DNA of 64,000 nucleotides. Origin: Brachybacterium halotolerans. Its GTDB lineage: Bacteria; Actinomycetota; Actinomycetes; Actinomycetales; Dermabacteraceae. Positions 1-7,876 of this stretch are shown here, one piece after another. Location of the stretch: the NCBI RefSeq assembly GCF_016623465.1, contig NZ_JAEDAJ010000003.1:325285-389284 (forward strand), read 5' to 3'. Both the position numbers and the translations under genes were made by a program. The stretch's first letter is position 1, and each line of letters starts with the position of its first letter. Under the pieces are notes generated by a model. It ran no database searches. It was not told where the DNA came from and worked only from the letters and a program-made list of their open reading frames with translations.

Positions 1-1
1 G

Positions 2-997
2 CCGATCCTCTCGATGCTGGTCGCCGCGCTCGGCGTGTTCCTGCTGTCCACCATGACGACCGACACCGCGACCTGGGTGATCATGTCCCACATGTTCGTG
101 CTCGGCGCGGGCTTGGGCATCGGCATGCAGAACCTCGTGCTGATCGTGCAGAACACGTTCCCCGCCGCCGAGGTCGGCACCGCGACCGCCTCGAACAACT
201 TCTTCCGGCAGATCGGCGCCTCCCTGGGCTCGGCCATCGTAGGCTCGGTGTTCACGAGCCGGCTGACGGACCTGCTCAGCGAGCGCATGCCCGCGCAGGC
301 GGCCCAGCAGATGGGCGGCAGCGGGGACACCAACTCCCTGACGCCGGCCGTCGTGGACAAGCTGCCCCAGCAGATCCAGGACATCGTCGTGGGCGCCTAC
401 ACCGACGCCCTCACCCCGATCTTCCTGTGGCTGGTGCCGCTGCTGGGCGTCGCCTTCGTGATCGTCTTCTTCATCAAGGAGGTCCCGCTGGCCACGACCG
501 TGGGCGCCTCCGGGATGACCGAGGGCGAGGCCGGCACGGCGAACGCTCCCGGAACCGGGTTCCCCGCGACCGGTGCGCCGACGAACGGCCTCCCGGCCGG
601 CGGCGCCGCGCTCGCGGCCCGCACCGAGCGCGAGGACGATCTGCGGCTGGGTCTCGTGCTCTCCCTCATCATCCAGCGCGCCCACCGGGCCGACGAGGAC
701 TCCGCGCTCACGCGGGCCCTCGCCCACCTCGCCGGGGACCGACCCGGCAGCACCGCCGAGCGCGCCGACTTCGCCGTGCGCTCGCTGGTCACGCCGGCGG
801 CCATCGCCCTGCTGCGCGGGGCCGGGGCCGACGTCGACGCCGCCGACCCCTCCCGGGGCCGCCACCGCGCGCCGCACGCCGCCGACCTCGACGGCACCGA
901 TGCGGCCGATCCCGGGCACGAGCACGAGAGCCACGACCCCCACCGGGCCGACGGCAGCGCGCCCCTCATGTCCCCGCACCTCGCCGCCCAGTCCTGA
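2..997 (+). CDS. EmrB/QacA-type MFS drug exporter, C-terminal part (5' end outside window)
   Basis: The reading frame is open to the window edge, so the N-terminus is missing. The visible part has hydrophobic helices at about residues 5-50, 70-85 and 135-160. The stretch GLGIGMQNLVLIVQNTF followed by VGTATASNNFFRQIGASLGSA is the signature of the DHA2 (14-helix) proton-driven multidrug exporters of the inner membrane. A cytoplasmic tail of about 165 residues follows, with a polar His/Asp-rich end; a tail this long is unusual for the family. The gene sits 58 bp before two small membrane-protein genes on the same strand, so it may head an operon with them. The family call is firm; the substrate is unknown. 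Confidence 0.85.
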   Translation, partial: PILSMLVAALGVFLLSTMTTDTATWVIMSHMFVLGAGLGIGMQNLVLIVQNTFPAAEVGTATASNNFFRQIGASLGSAIVGSVFTSRLTDLLSERMPAQAAQQMGGSGDTNSLTPAVVDKLPQQIQDIVVGAYTDALTPIFLWLVPLLGVAFVIVFFIKEVPLATTVGASGMTEGEAGTANAPGTGFPATGAPTNGLPAGGAALAARTEREDDLRLGLVLSLIIQRAHRADEDSALTRALAHLAGDRPGSTAERADFAVRSLVTPAAIALLRGAGADVDAADPSRGRHRAPHAADLDGTDAADPGHEHESHDPHRADGSAPLMSPHLAAQS

Positions 998-1055
998 GCG
1001 GCACTCGACACACCTCGCCGTCCCATCCGGGACGGCCCCCGAAAGGACAGTTCTG

Positions 1056-1601
1056 ATGACTCGTCGACTGATCGGAGCGATCGCCACGCTCCTCGCCATG
1101 ATGGCCGGTCTCTGGCTCGTGCTCTCCCCCTTCGCCCTGGGCTTCCAGAAGAAGGACGCCGACTGGACCGACGCGACCCTCACCGACGTCTGGACCGGCC
1201 TCCCGCTGGCCCTCGTCGGCCTGATCGGCGTGATCGTGTTCGCGGCCGCGCTCCGCAAGCACATGGTCCAGGCAGGATTCGTCACCCCGCGCCCCGCGCC
1301 CCAGCAGGCGCAGTACGGGCAGCAGGACCCCGCCCAGCAGTACGGACAGCAGCAGTACGGTCAGCAGTCCTTCCCGCAGCAGGGCTACGCGCAGCAGGGC
1401 GCCCCGGCGGCCCCCGCCTCGGAGCGCTCCCGTGAGATGGATGCGATGCTCGAGCCGCTGATCGCGGCCCTGGCCCGCGACATCGAGCGCGAGGAGCACA
1501 CCGCCTCCGCCGCCGCGGAGACGCCGCACCACCGCGAGTACGGCCGCGCCGCCGCCGGCACCGACACCGGTGCCCAGGCCGCCGTCCCCGCCGAGCGCTG
1601 A
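1056..1601 (+). CDS. Small SPW-repeat-like membrane protein, first paralogue
   Basis: A 181-residue protein. Two hydrophobic segments (about residues 5-27 and 48-68) flank a short loop; GLWLVLSPFALGF followed by ADWT and a second helix resembles the SPW-repeat membrane domain (family assignment weak). The rest is a Gln/Tyr-rich tail with repeated QYGQQ units, then an Arg/Glu/Ala-rich end. The ATG at 1056 is preceded by GAAAGGAC at 1041-1048. The next gene encodes a paralogue with the same LWLMLAPF-type helix and GADW motif. Function unknown; the pair may accompany the upstream exporter (inference). Confidence 0.7.
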   Translation: MTRRLIGAIATLLAMMAGLWLVLSPFALGFQKKDADWTDATLTDVWTGLPLALVGLIGVIVFAAALRKHMVQAGFVTPRPAPQQAQYGQQDPAQQYGQQQYGQQSFPQQGYAQQGAPAAPASERSREMDAMLEPLIAALARDIEREEHTASAAAETPHHREYGRAAAGTDTGAQAAVPAER

Positions 1602-1680
1602 GCGCTCCCCCGTATCCAGCGCTCCGGCGCGCGCTTCCCGCGCACGCAGCCAGCGCATTCTCGCCTCAAGGAGAATCCTG

Positions 1681-2121
1681 ATGACCCAGATCTCGCACAC
1701 CGCCCCCGCCGGCACGGGCTCGCACGCCCAGACCGCCGCACCGCAGGCCGCACCACAGACCGCCGACGCGGCCGGTTCCGCCAGCTCGACCGGTTCGACC
1801 GGCTCAACCGGCACCGCCGGCTCGGTCGACCGCGCCGAGTCCGTCTCCGCCGTGAAGGCCGAGCCGATCAGCGTGCTCGACAAGGTCGGCATGGGCATCC
1901 TGGGGCTGCTCACCCTGAGCGGCCTGTGGATGATGCTCGCGCCGTTCCTCACCGACACCCAGAAGCGCGGGGCCGACTGGTCGGTCGGCACCACGAACGA
2001 CTTCTTCGTGGGCCTCGTGCTCGCAGTGGTCGCGCTCGCGGCCCTGGTCGCGGTCCTCGCCGGCGGGCTCTCCGCCGTCGCCCGGCGCGCCCGCGCCCGC
2101 GCCGCTCGCACGGAGGCCTGA
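1681..2121 (+). CDS. Small SPW-repeat-like membrane protein, second paralogue
   Basis: A 146-residue protein starting at the ATG at 1681 behind AAGGAGA (1668-1674). The first 60 residues are Ala/Gln/Thr-rich with STGSTGSTG repeats. Two membrane segments follow (about residues 65-85 and 104-128), joined by a loop with RGADWSVG. The helix-loop-helix matches the gene ending at 1601 (LSGLWMMLAPFLTDTQKRGADW against MAGLWLVLSPFALGFQKKDADW, compared in pieces), so the two arose by duplication. The N- and C-terminal tails are unrelated. Function unknown. Confidence 0.7.
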   Translation: MTQISHTAPAGTGSHAQTAAPQAAPQTADAAGSASSTGSTGSTGTAGSVDRAESVSAVKAEPISVLDKVGMGILGLLTLSGLWMMLAPFLTDTQKRGADWSVGTTNDFFVGLVLAVVALAALVAVLAGGLSAVARRARARAARTEA

Positions 2122-2129
2122 GCCCCGTC

Positions 2130-2155
2130 CGTCGGGCCCGATCCGGCGCCCGACG
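2130..2155. terminator. Possible terminator between convergent genes
   Basis: An 8-bp perfect stem, CGTCGGGC (2130-2137) with GCCCGACG (2148-2155), and a 10-base loop, just after the stop at 2121 and before the convergent gene ending at 2333. It has no strong T-run, so it is only a candidate. Confidence 0.4.
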
Positions 2156-2332
2156 CCCTTACAGTGCTGGGGAACGGTCGTGATGTGGCCCCAGAACGAC
2201 CCGGTAGCCGCAATGTTCGCATGCGCGGACGCGGGCGCTCAACGGGACTCGCGCGTCACGGGGTCGCAGCGGACCCCTTCCCGGCGCGTCCGACACCTCG
2301 CCTCGCTCGTCACCTCGCCTCTCGCCTCGCCC

Positions 2333-4990
2333 CTACTCCTGGCCCTCCCCCTCCTCAACCACCCGCACGGTCCCGGCGCCGCCGTCGATCCTCACGCGCT
2401 GCCCGGTGCGCAGGCGATGGGTGGCCGTGCCGGTCCCGAGCACGGCGGGGATGCCGTACTCGCGCGCGACGATCGAGCTGTGGCTGAGCGGCCCGCCCAC
2501 GTCGGTGGTCACACCCGCGGCCATGGCGAACAGCGGCGTCCATGCCGGGGTGGTGATCGCGGCGACCAGGATCTCGCCGGGTCGGAAGTCGCGGAACTCG
2601 CCGGGTCCGAAGAGCACATGGACGGGCGCGGTGACCGTCCCGCCGCTGCCGCCGATGCCCGTGAGCACGACGCCTTCCTCCTCGGTGCCTCCTCCGCCCT
2701 CTCCGACCGACGGCATCCAGCGGTCGAAGCCGTGCCAGATCGAGCGCTCGGGCAGCAGCTGCGGGGGCGTCGCGAGCTTCTGGCCGCGCCAGATCACCCG
2801 GCGGTCGTCGGCGATCCCCGCGCGCGTGGGCAGGGACTCCGCGCCGCCGTCGAGCGCGCGGGCGAGGTCGAGCAGCTCGTCCCTGCGCAGCCAAAACACG
2901 TCGTCGGCCTGCGCGATCACGCCCGCTGCGACGAGGCGGCGGCCGATCTCCCGCAGGGCGCGCCGGGCTGCGGGCCAGCCCAGGCCGATGCCGGCGAGCG
3001 CGTCCTCGCGGGCGGGCGCAAGCTCCTGGGCACGACGCAGCAGACGCTCGAACACCCTGCGCAGCGGTGAGGAAAGGTGGGCGGAGATCCGTGCGACGCC
3101 CTCTTCCCTGTCCCGCGCCGCCTTCTCACGGCGCTCGCGCGGATCCGTCCCGTCCCCACGCAGGTACATCCGCAGCACGTCCCACAGCAGCTCGGGGGTG
3201 TCGGCGGCGACGGGCTGGGCGAGGTCCAGGGTGTAGGTGGCGTGGCCGTGCGCAGCCAGATGGGCGGCGAAGCGCTCGCGCCACTGCGCCCACACGTCCT
3301 CGTCGACGCCCTCCGGACTCTCGTCGGGGACCGCGTCGGAGGCCTCGAGGGCCGAGGCGAGGCTCGCGTGCTCGCGCGCCCATGCGGCGAGGTCGTAGAG
3401 GGACTGCTCGGCGCGGATCGGCTCGCTCTCGAAGCCGAACAGGAGGGTCTCCGGGCGCGGGTCCCCGGACCGGGCGACGCGCCGGCAGAACGCCGTGAGC
3501 GCGGACTCCGCGATCACCACGGGCGGGATCACCGTCTGCACGGACGTGTAGTAGGCGAACCCCGCGGAGACCAGGCGCTCCACGCTCTCGAGCAGCGCCA
3601 CGGCCCCGGACGAGCGGGCGTCCGCCCCGGATTCCTCCTCGACCACGCGCCGGTACCGCGGCAGCGCCGTCGTGCGCCAGTAGCGCGGCCCGCCCACGCC
3701 GCCGTGCAGCAGACGGGGCACGAGCAGCCCGGACCGGGCCGTCATCCCGGCCATCGCGGCGTTGGTGTACCCGTAGTAGGCGTAGCCGTTGATGGTCGTG
3801 AACTCGACGCCCTTGTCGCGGAAGACGCGGCTGCCGCTCGCATCGGTCACCGTCGCGATCATCTGCTCGATGACGTGTGCTGCGGTGAAGTCCGCGAACA
3901 GCGGCGTGAGCGGGTCGGGCATCTGCTCGACGATGCTCGCGCGGAAGTAGCCGGCGTGGCGACGGGGCACGGGCCAGGACGTCGGGGCAGGTCCGGCCGG
4001 CGCGGGGAGGCCGACGATGGGCCGTGCCTGCGTGATGACGAAGCCGGTGCCCGCGCGCGCCCACTCCACGTCCTGCGGGGCTCCGAAGTGCTCGGTGATC
4101 CGTGCGCCCCAGGCGGCGAGATCGAGCACGGCGGCGTCCTCGAGCACCGGGGCGCGCCGCTCGTCGGGGCCGACGGGGACCGTCCGGGTGCCTCCATCGA
4201 CCGGGACCCCGCCCGTCCCCGTCCCGCCGGCCCGAGCGGCCGGCACCACCATGACCTTCTTGTCCGCTGTGGAACGGGACGCGACGCGGCGGCGCAGGGT
4301 GTCGACCACCAGGTCGTCGGTATCGACCTGCCCGGAGACGACGGCCTCCCCGAGGCCCCAGGCGGCGCTGATGAGGGTCTCGGAGCGTCTGCCGTTCTGC
4401 GGGTTCGCGGTGAACATGACGCCCGCCGAGTCGGCCGGGACCATCTCCTGGACGACCACGGCGAGCGCGACGTCGCCGGGGTCGATGCCGCGGCGCGCGC
4501 GATAGGCGAGCGCCCGGGCTGACCACAGGGAGGCCCAGCAGTCGCGGACGGCCCGCAGCAGCGCGTCATCGCCGGTGACGTGCAGGTACGTCTGCTGCTG
4601 TCCGGCGAAGCTCGCGTCCTCGAGGTCCTCCGCGGTGGCCGAGGAGCGCACCGCTACGGGTGCCTCGCCCAGCGTCTCGCGCGCCGAGAGGAGCGCGGCC
4701 CGCAGGTCGTCGGGGATCTCGGCGCCCGCGAACAGCGCGCCGACCTCGGCGCTCGCCCGGTCGGCGGCCTCGGTGTCGTCGGGGTCGAGGCCCCGGACCG
4801 CATCGAGCAGCCGATCCCGGATGCCCGCGGTCTCGACGAACCGCCGGTACGCGCCGGTGGTGAGCACGAAGCCCGGTGGAACGGGGATGCCCGCCCGCGT
4901 GAGCTCGCCGAGGTTCGCGGCCTTGCCGCCCGCCTCCGCGACGTCCTTGCGTGAGATGTCCTGGAACCCGCGGACCGTGCGGTCGACCAT
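2333..4990 (-). CDS. Rifampin phosphotransferase / PEP-synthase-like enzyme
   Basis: An 885-residue enzyme of the PEP/pyruvate dikinase superfamily. The N-terminal ATP-grasp half starts with the typical GGKAANLGELTRAGIPVPPGF. A central helical domain contains EQMPDPLTPL. The swivelling phospho-histidine domain, GGPLSHSSIVAREYGIPAVLG, is at the extreme C-terminus. True PEP synthase has the His domain in the middle and a C-terminal TIM barrel, which is absent here. The order ATP-grasp, middle domain, His domain and the length are those of rifampin phosphotransferase (Rph), which moves the beta-phosphate of ATP to the antibiotic. The ATG at 4990 has GAAGAAGG just upstream; an in-frame extension to 5110 lacks a ribosome site. 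Other acceptors are possible, since uncharacterised members share this layout. Confidence 0.75.
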   Translation of the reverse strand: MVDRTVRGFQDISRKDVAEAGGKAANLGELTRAGIPVPPGFVLTTGAYRRFVETAGIRDRLLDAVRGLDPDDTEAADRASAEVGALFAGAEIPDDLRAALLSARETLGEAPVAVRSSATAEDLEDASFAGQQQTYLHVTGDDALLRAVRDCWASLWSARALAYRARRGIDPGDVALAVVVQEMVPADSAGVMFTANPQNGRRSETLISAAWGLGEAVVSGQVDTDDLVVDTLRRRVASRSTADKKVMVVPAARAGGTGTGGVPVDGGTRTVPVGPDERRAPVLEDAAVLDLAAWGARITEHFGAPQDVEWARAGTGFVITQARPIVGLPAPAGPAPTSWPVPRRHAGYFRASIVEQMPDPLTPLFADFTAAHVIEQMIATVTDASGSRVFRDKGVEFTTINGYAYYGYTNAAMAGMTARSGLLVPRLLHGGVGGPRYWRTTALPRYRRVVEEESGADARSSGAVALLESVERLVSAGFAYYTSVQTVIPPVVIAESALTAFCRRVARSGDPRPETLLFGFESEPIRAEQSLYDLAAWAREHASLASALEASDAVPDESPEGVDEDVWAQWRERFAAHLAAHGHATYTLDLAQPVAADTPELLWDVLRMYLRGDGTDPRERREKAARDREEGVARISAHLSSPLRRVFERLLRRAQELAPAREDALAGIGLGWPAARRALREIGRRLVAAGVIAQADDVFWLRRDELLDLARALDGGAESLPTRAGIADDRRVIWRGQKLATPPQLLPERSIWHGFDRWMPSVGEGGGGTEEEGVVLTGIGGSGGTVTAPVHVLFGPGEFRDFRPGEILVAAITTPAWTPLFAMAAGVTTDVGGPLSHSSIVAREYGIPAVLGTGTATHRLRTGQRVRIDGGAGTVRVVEEGEGQE

Positions 4991-5065
4991 GGCGCCTTCT
5001 TCGACGGTGCGCCCGGGGTGGGGGCGCGTGGCGCCAGAGAGCGTAACCCCGCGTCGACCGGGTGA

Positions 5066-5103
5066 CCACCCGCCGCGCAGCCGGCGGCCACCCGCCGCGC
5101 AGC
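5066..5103. repeat. Two 16-bp direct repeats, 22-bp period
   Basis: CCACCCGCCGCGCAGC occurs at 5066-5081 and again at 5088-5103, with a degenerate third copy (CCACGCGCCGCGCG) from about 5107. The repeats lie in the divergent spacer between the Rph-like gene (start 4990) and the YrhK-like gene (start 5197). A period of two helical turns suggests a binding array, or slippage in GC-rich DNA. Confidence 0.5.
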
Positions 5104-5196
5104 GGGCCACGCGCCGCGCGTCGCCGCCTTCCGCCTCTGCTAGCGTCGCGGCACGCCGTACCGTCAGCCGACGATCCGAGGAGGGCTGGCCCCACC

Positions 5197-5526
5197 ATGC
5201 AGAACGACGCCCCTCACAACACCCCGCGCATCGCGCAGACTCGTGCCCACCACGAGGATCAATCCCTGGACGTGCGCATCGGCCATCACGAGCTCGTCCT
5301 CAGCCAGCGCTACGAGGCCGCGAGCATCGCGAACGACGTCCTGATCGGCATCTGGTTCATCGTGGGATCGATCTTCTTCTTCTTCGCCTCGATGATGACG
5401 GCGGGCACCGTGCTGTTCCTCATTGGCTCGATCCAGATGACGATCCGCCCCGCGATCCGCCTGGCCCGGCGCTTCCACCTGCAGCGTGTCAGCGGCCGAC
5501 CGCTGCCGCACGCGATGGACTTCTGA
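5197..5526 (+). CDS. YrhK-like small membrane protein
   Basis: A 109-residue protein with a hydrophilic N-terminus and one helical hairpin of two membrane segments (about residues 48-66 and 68-85), the first ending in a striking SIFFFFAS run. YEAASIANDVLIGIWFIVGSI matches the YrhK-like family of uncharacterised membrane proteins. The ATG at 5197 has GAGGAGGG at 5178-5185. Its stop overlaps the start of the next gene (TGATG), so the two are co-translated. Function unknown. Confidence 0.75.
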   Translation: MQNDAPHNTPRIAQTRAHHEDQSLDVRIGHHELVLSQRYEAASIANDVLIGIWFIVGSIFFFFASMMTAGTVLFLIGSIQMTIRPAIRLARRFHLQRVSGRPLPHAMDF

Positions 5527-6161
5527 TGGCCCGGCTGAAGGACTCCACGCGCCTGCGCCTGCTGCTCGCGATCGTGGTGGGCGGCATCCTGGGGGCCCTG
5601 CTCTGGCTCGCGACCGATCGCGTGCATGCCACGATGATCGCGATCACCGTGGGCGAGACCGTCTTCCTGGTCACCTCATGGCTCTCGCTGTGGCCGATGG
5701 ACGCCGAGCAGACGCGGCGCAGCGTGGGCCGGGAGGACCTGCGCCCCTCGGCCGACGAGGCCCTCACCGCGGGCGCCTCCGCGCTCGCTGTGATCACCGT
5801 CGTCGCCCTGCACCTGGGCGCCGCGGGCCCCAACGGGGCCACCGTGGGCGCGGTCATCACCCTGGTGGGCGTCTTCGGCGCGTGGGCGTGCGTTCACCAG
5901 ACCTACGCCGTCCACTACGCCCACCGCTACTACGCCACCGGAGGCGGCCTCGACTTCGGCGACGACGAACCGCCCGCCTACTCGGACTTCCTCTACGTCG
6001 CGTACGCCGTGGGCATGACCTACGGGGTCACCGACACCGGCGCGGTGGACCGCGGCATGCGCAAGATCGTGCTGCGCCACGGTCTGGTCTCGTTCGTGTT
6101 CGGCCTGGTCATCCTCGGCGCGGCCGTGAACCTCGTGGCCGGGGTCTTCGGGCTCGGCTGA
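5526..6161 (+). CDS. DUF1345 membrane protein
   Basis: A 211-residue membrane protein with about five hydrophobic segments. ETVFLVTSWLSLWPMDAEQT, the Asp/Glu-containing loop before the third helix, VHQTYAVHYAHRYY and the late DFLYVAYAVGMTYGVTDT are the conserved blocks of DUF1345. No enzymatic role is established for the family. Its ATG overlaps the stop of the YrhK-like gene by one base, so they form an operon. The similar pairing of two small envelope proteins suggests a joint membrane role (inference). Confidence 0.85.
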   Translation: MARLKDSTRLRLLLAIVVGGILGALLWLATDRVHATMIAITVGETVFLVTSWLSLWPMDAEQTRRSVGREDLRPSADEALTAGASALAVITVVALHLGAAGPNGATVGAVITLVGVFGAWACVHQTYAVHYAHRYYATGGGLDFGDDEPPAYSDFLYVAYAVGMTYGVTDTGAVDRGMRKIVLRHGLVSFVFGLVILGAAVNLVAGVFGLG

Positions 6162-6224
6162 ACGGGATCGACGTGCGGGTCTCGCGACGCGGATCCGCGG
6201 CACGAGGATTCGGCGTCCCAGTGG

Positions 6225-6866
6225 TCACGAAGTGCACGCGCCGGAGCGACGGCTCCGCAGTCCTTCGATGATCAGGCCCAGGCCCAGGTCGAACTCCTCC
6301 TCGATGGGCGTCGGCAGGTGGTGCGTCACCGAGCGAAGCGCGGGATGCGCGGTGAGATCCACCGGGGCGCCTGTCGGCTCATGGTCCGCCTGGACGGCGA
6401 ATCCCACGGCGAAGCGTGCGAGCGTGATCGAAGCCCGAGCCGCCACGGAGGGCTCGAAACCGGCCTCGAGGAGCAGCGAGATCATGCGCTCCTTCGCGTC
6501 GATGGCTGCCGGTCCCGTCGGCATGCCCTCGGTGAGGAACGGAGCGAGTCCTGGATTCTCGCGCACGACGGTGTACAGCGCGCTCACGCCCGCGCGCAGC
6601 CGCTCGTCCCAGGGCTCGTCGGCCGACTCGGCGAACTCGGACGCGTGCGCGATCACCCGGTCCGCGAGGAGCATGACGAGCTCCTGCTTCCCCGAGACAT
6701 ACCGGTAGAGAGTCGACGTGCTGGATCCGAGATGCTGCGCGAGGGCACGCAGCGACAGCTCCTTCGCCCCGTGTGTCCTCACGATCTCCTCGGCCGCCGT
6801 GAGGATGGCGTCGAGCCCGAGAGCCGGGCGCCCCGGTCCCCGTGTTCCAGGATCACATGACGTCAT
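6225..6866 (-). CDS. TetR-family repressor
   Basis: A 213-residue regulator. The N-terminal helix-turn-helix runs from about residue 14 to 55 (AILTAAEEIVRTHGAKELSLRALAQHLGSS, read in pieces; then STLYRYVSGKQELV). The C-terminal ligand domain resembles TetR_C-type effector domains. The ATG at 6866 follows a GGGAGAG ribosome site; an upstream in-frame ATG at 6965 lies inside the promoter region and is rejected. It is divergent from a membrane-protein gene starting at 7055, and a 33-bp imperfect palindrome lies between them, so it probably represses that gene and itself. Confidence 0.85.
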   Translation of the reverse strand: MTSCDPGTRGPGRPALGLDAILTAAEEIVRTHGAKELSLRALAQHLGSSTSTLYRYVSGKQELVMLLADRVIAHASEFAESADEPWDERLRAGVSALYTVVRENPGLAPFLTEGMPTGPAAIDAKERMISLLLEAGFEPSVAARASITLARFAVGFAVQADHEPTGAPVDLTAHPALRSVTHHLPTPIEEEFDLGLGLIIEGLRSRRSGACTS

Positions 6867-6960
6867 CACACCACTCTCCCACCTCTCCCCTCCGCGCTCA
6901 GCGAAGACAGTGCCCGGAGCGGCACCGCCACCGACCAGGGCCTGAGCCCGTCCCGCAGCG

Positions 6961-6993
6961 AACAACGACAGTTTCGACTACACTGTAGTTGTT
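6961..6993. promoter_or_regulatory. Operator palindrome between TetR gene and membrane-protein gene
   Basis: The arms AACAACGACAGT (6961-6972) and ACTGTAGTTGTT (6982-6993) are reverse complements except for one base pair, with a 9-base centre. TACACT at 6979-6984 could serve as a -10 element for the rightward gene, so a bound repressor would cover the promoter. Assignment to the TetR protein encoded at 6225-6866 is inferred from position. Confidence 0.65.
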
Positions 6994-7054
6994 AACTGCT
7001 CTCCCACGCTCACGGCGTCGCCGACGCTCCTCGGGGAGAGGGACGGAGCTCGAC

Positions 7055-7600
7055 ATGATCATCGGAGAGGTCCTCGAGGCGAGAGGCGCACTGGACGGGC
7101 TGCTCGCCGTCGCTTTCATCCTCTATTCCTGCGTCCAGCAGGCGCGCTGGTCCCCGGTGCACCGGGGCGAGCTGTGGAGGACTCCCGCTGTGCTCGCCGT
7201 GATCGGGATCCTGATGCTGCGCCGCTCTGCACTGGAGTCCGTCACGCCCCAGGACGTCGTCCTTGCACTGCTCGGGGGCCTCGCGGCGTTCGGGGTCGGG
7301 ATGCTCACGGGCAGGATCACGGAGCTCCGTCCGCTGAGTCGAGAGGCACGTGCGGCGCTCGAGCGCCGCCGCTCTCGTGGTCGAGGGCGTCGGTCGACCG
7401 CGCCTCTGCCCTCGCAGGAGAGTCGGGCGGGCTGGTGGGGAGCAGCCCTCTGGGCTGTCGTGATCGGGATCCGACTCGGTGTCGAGATCCTCGCGGAGCA
7501 CGTCGGCGCCGAAGCCGTCGCGAGCGCGGGCGGAATCCTTCTCCTGGTCGCCGCCGCGGAGGCCGGACGCGCCCTCCTGGTGGCCCGCGCTCTGCGCTGA
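7055..7600 (+). CDS. Membrane protein of unknown function, divergent from TetR
   Basis: A 181-residue protein with four or five membrane segments (about residues 7-25, 36-52, 58-80, 120-135, 145-175) and an Arg-rich cytoplasmic loop near residues 85-115. The QQARWSPVHRGELWRTPAVL block faintly resembles the DUF1453/CcdC-type membrane proteins; that match is weak. The ATG at 7055 has GGACGGAG at 7041-7048; a longer frame from TTG 6989 would start inside the operator. It is probably the target of the divergent TetR repressor and could be a small exporter or stress protein. Confidence 0.6.
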   Translation: MIIGEVLEARGALDGLLAVAFILYSCVQQARWSPVHRGELWRTPAVLAVIGILMLRRSALESVTPQDVVLALLGGLAAFGVGMLTGRITELRPLSREARAALERRRSRGRGRRSTAPLPSQESRAGWWGAALWAVVIGIRLGVEILAEHVGAEAVASAGGILLLVAAAEAGRALLVARALR

Positions 7601-7618
7601 GGATCCCCCGCATGCGAG

Positions 7619-7648
7619 AAGGCCCCCGGGATCTCTCCCGGGGGCCTT
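7619..7648. terminator. Bidirectional hairpin terminator
   Basis: A perfect 12-bp stem, AAGGCCCCCGGG with CCCGGGGGCCTT, and a 6-base loop (7631-7636). It sits between the membrane-protein gene ending at 7600 and the convergent tRNA-Leu, and can stop transcription from both sides. Confidence 0.85.
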
Positions 7649-7657
7649 CGTCTCACG

Positions 7658-7741
7658 TGCGCGAGGGGGGACTCGAACCCCCACGCCCTCTCGAGCACAC
7701 GGACCTGAACCGTGCGCGTCTACCAATTCCGCCACTCGCGC
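7658..7741 (-). tRNA. tRNA-Leu (CAG)
   Basis: An 84-base class II tRNA. The acceptor stem pairs GCGCGAG with CTCGCGC, the discriminator is A, and the T-arm reads GGGGGTTCGAGTCCCCC. The anticodon stem CACGG/CCGTG closes the loop TTCAGGT, giving anticodon CAG. The long variable arm (about 7683-7697 on the plus strand) is typical of leucine tRNAs. No CCA is encoded. Confidence 0.95.
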
Positions 7742-7876
7742 GTGTCTCCGGCACCAGGAGTCGCAGCTCACCGAGACCGAAGTGTCCTCAGACTACTCGT
7801 ACGCAGGCGCTGGCCCAAACCGCGCCGACCGTGGGGTGCGCAACACCACTCCGGCGCCGGGACGCCGGCGCCCACG

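Noticed and set aside
6857-6866. ATGACGTCAT at the TetR gene start as an operator
   Set aside because: A 10-bp palindrome over the start codon is short; the 33-bp dyad upstream is a much better operator.
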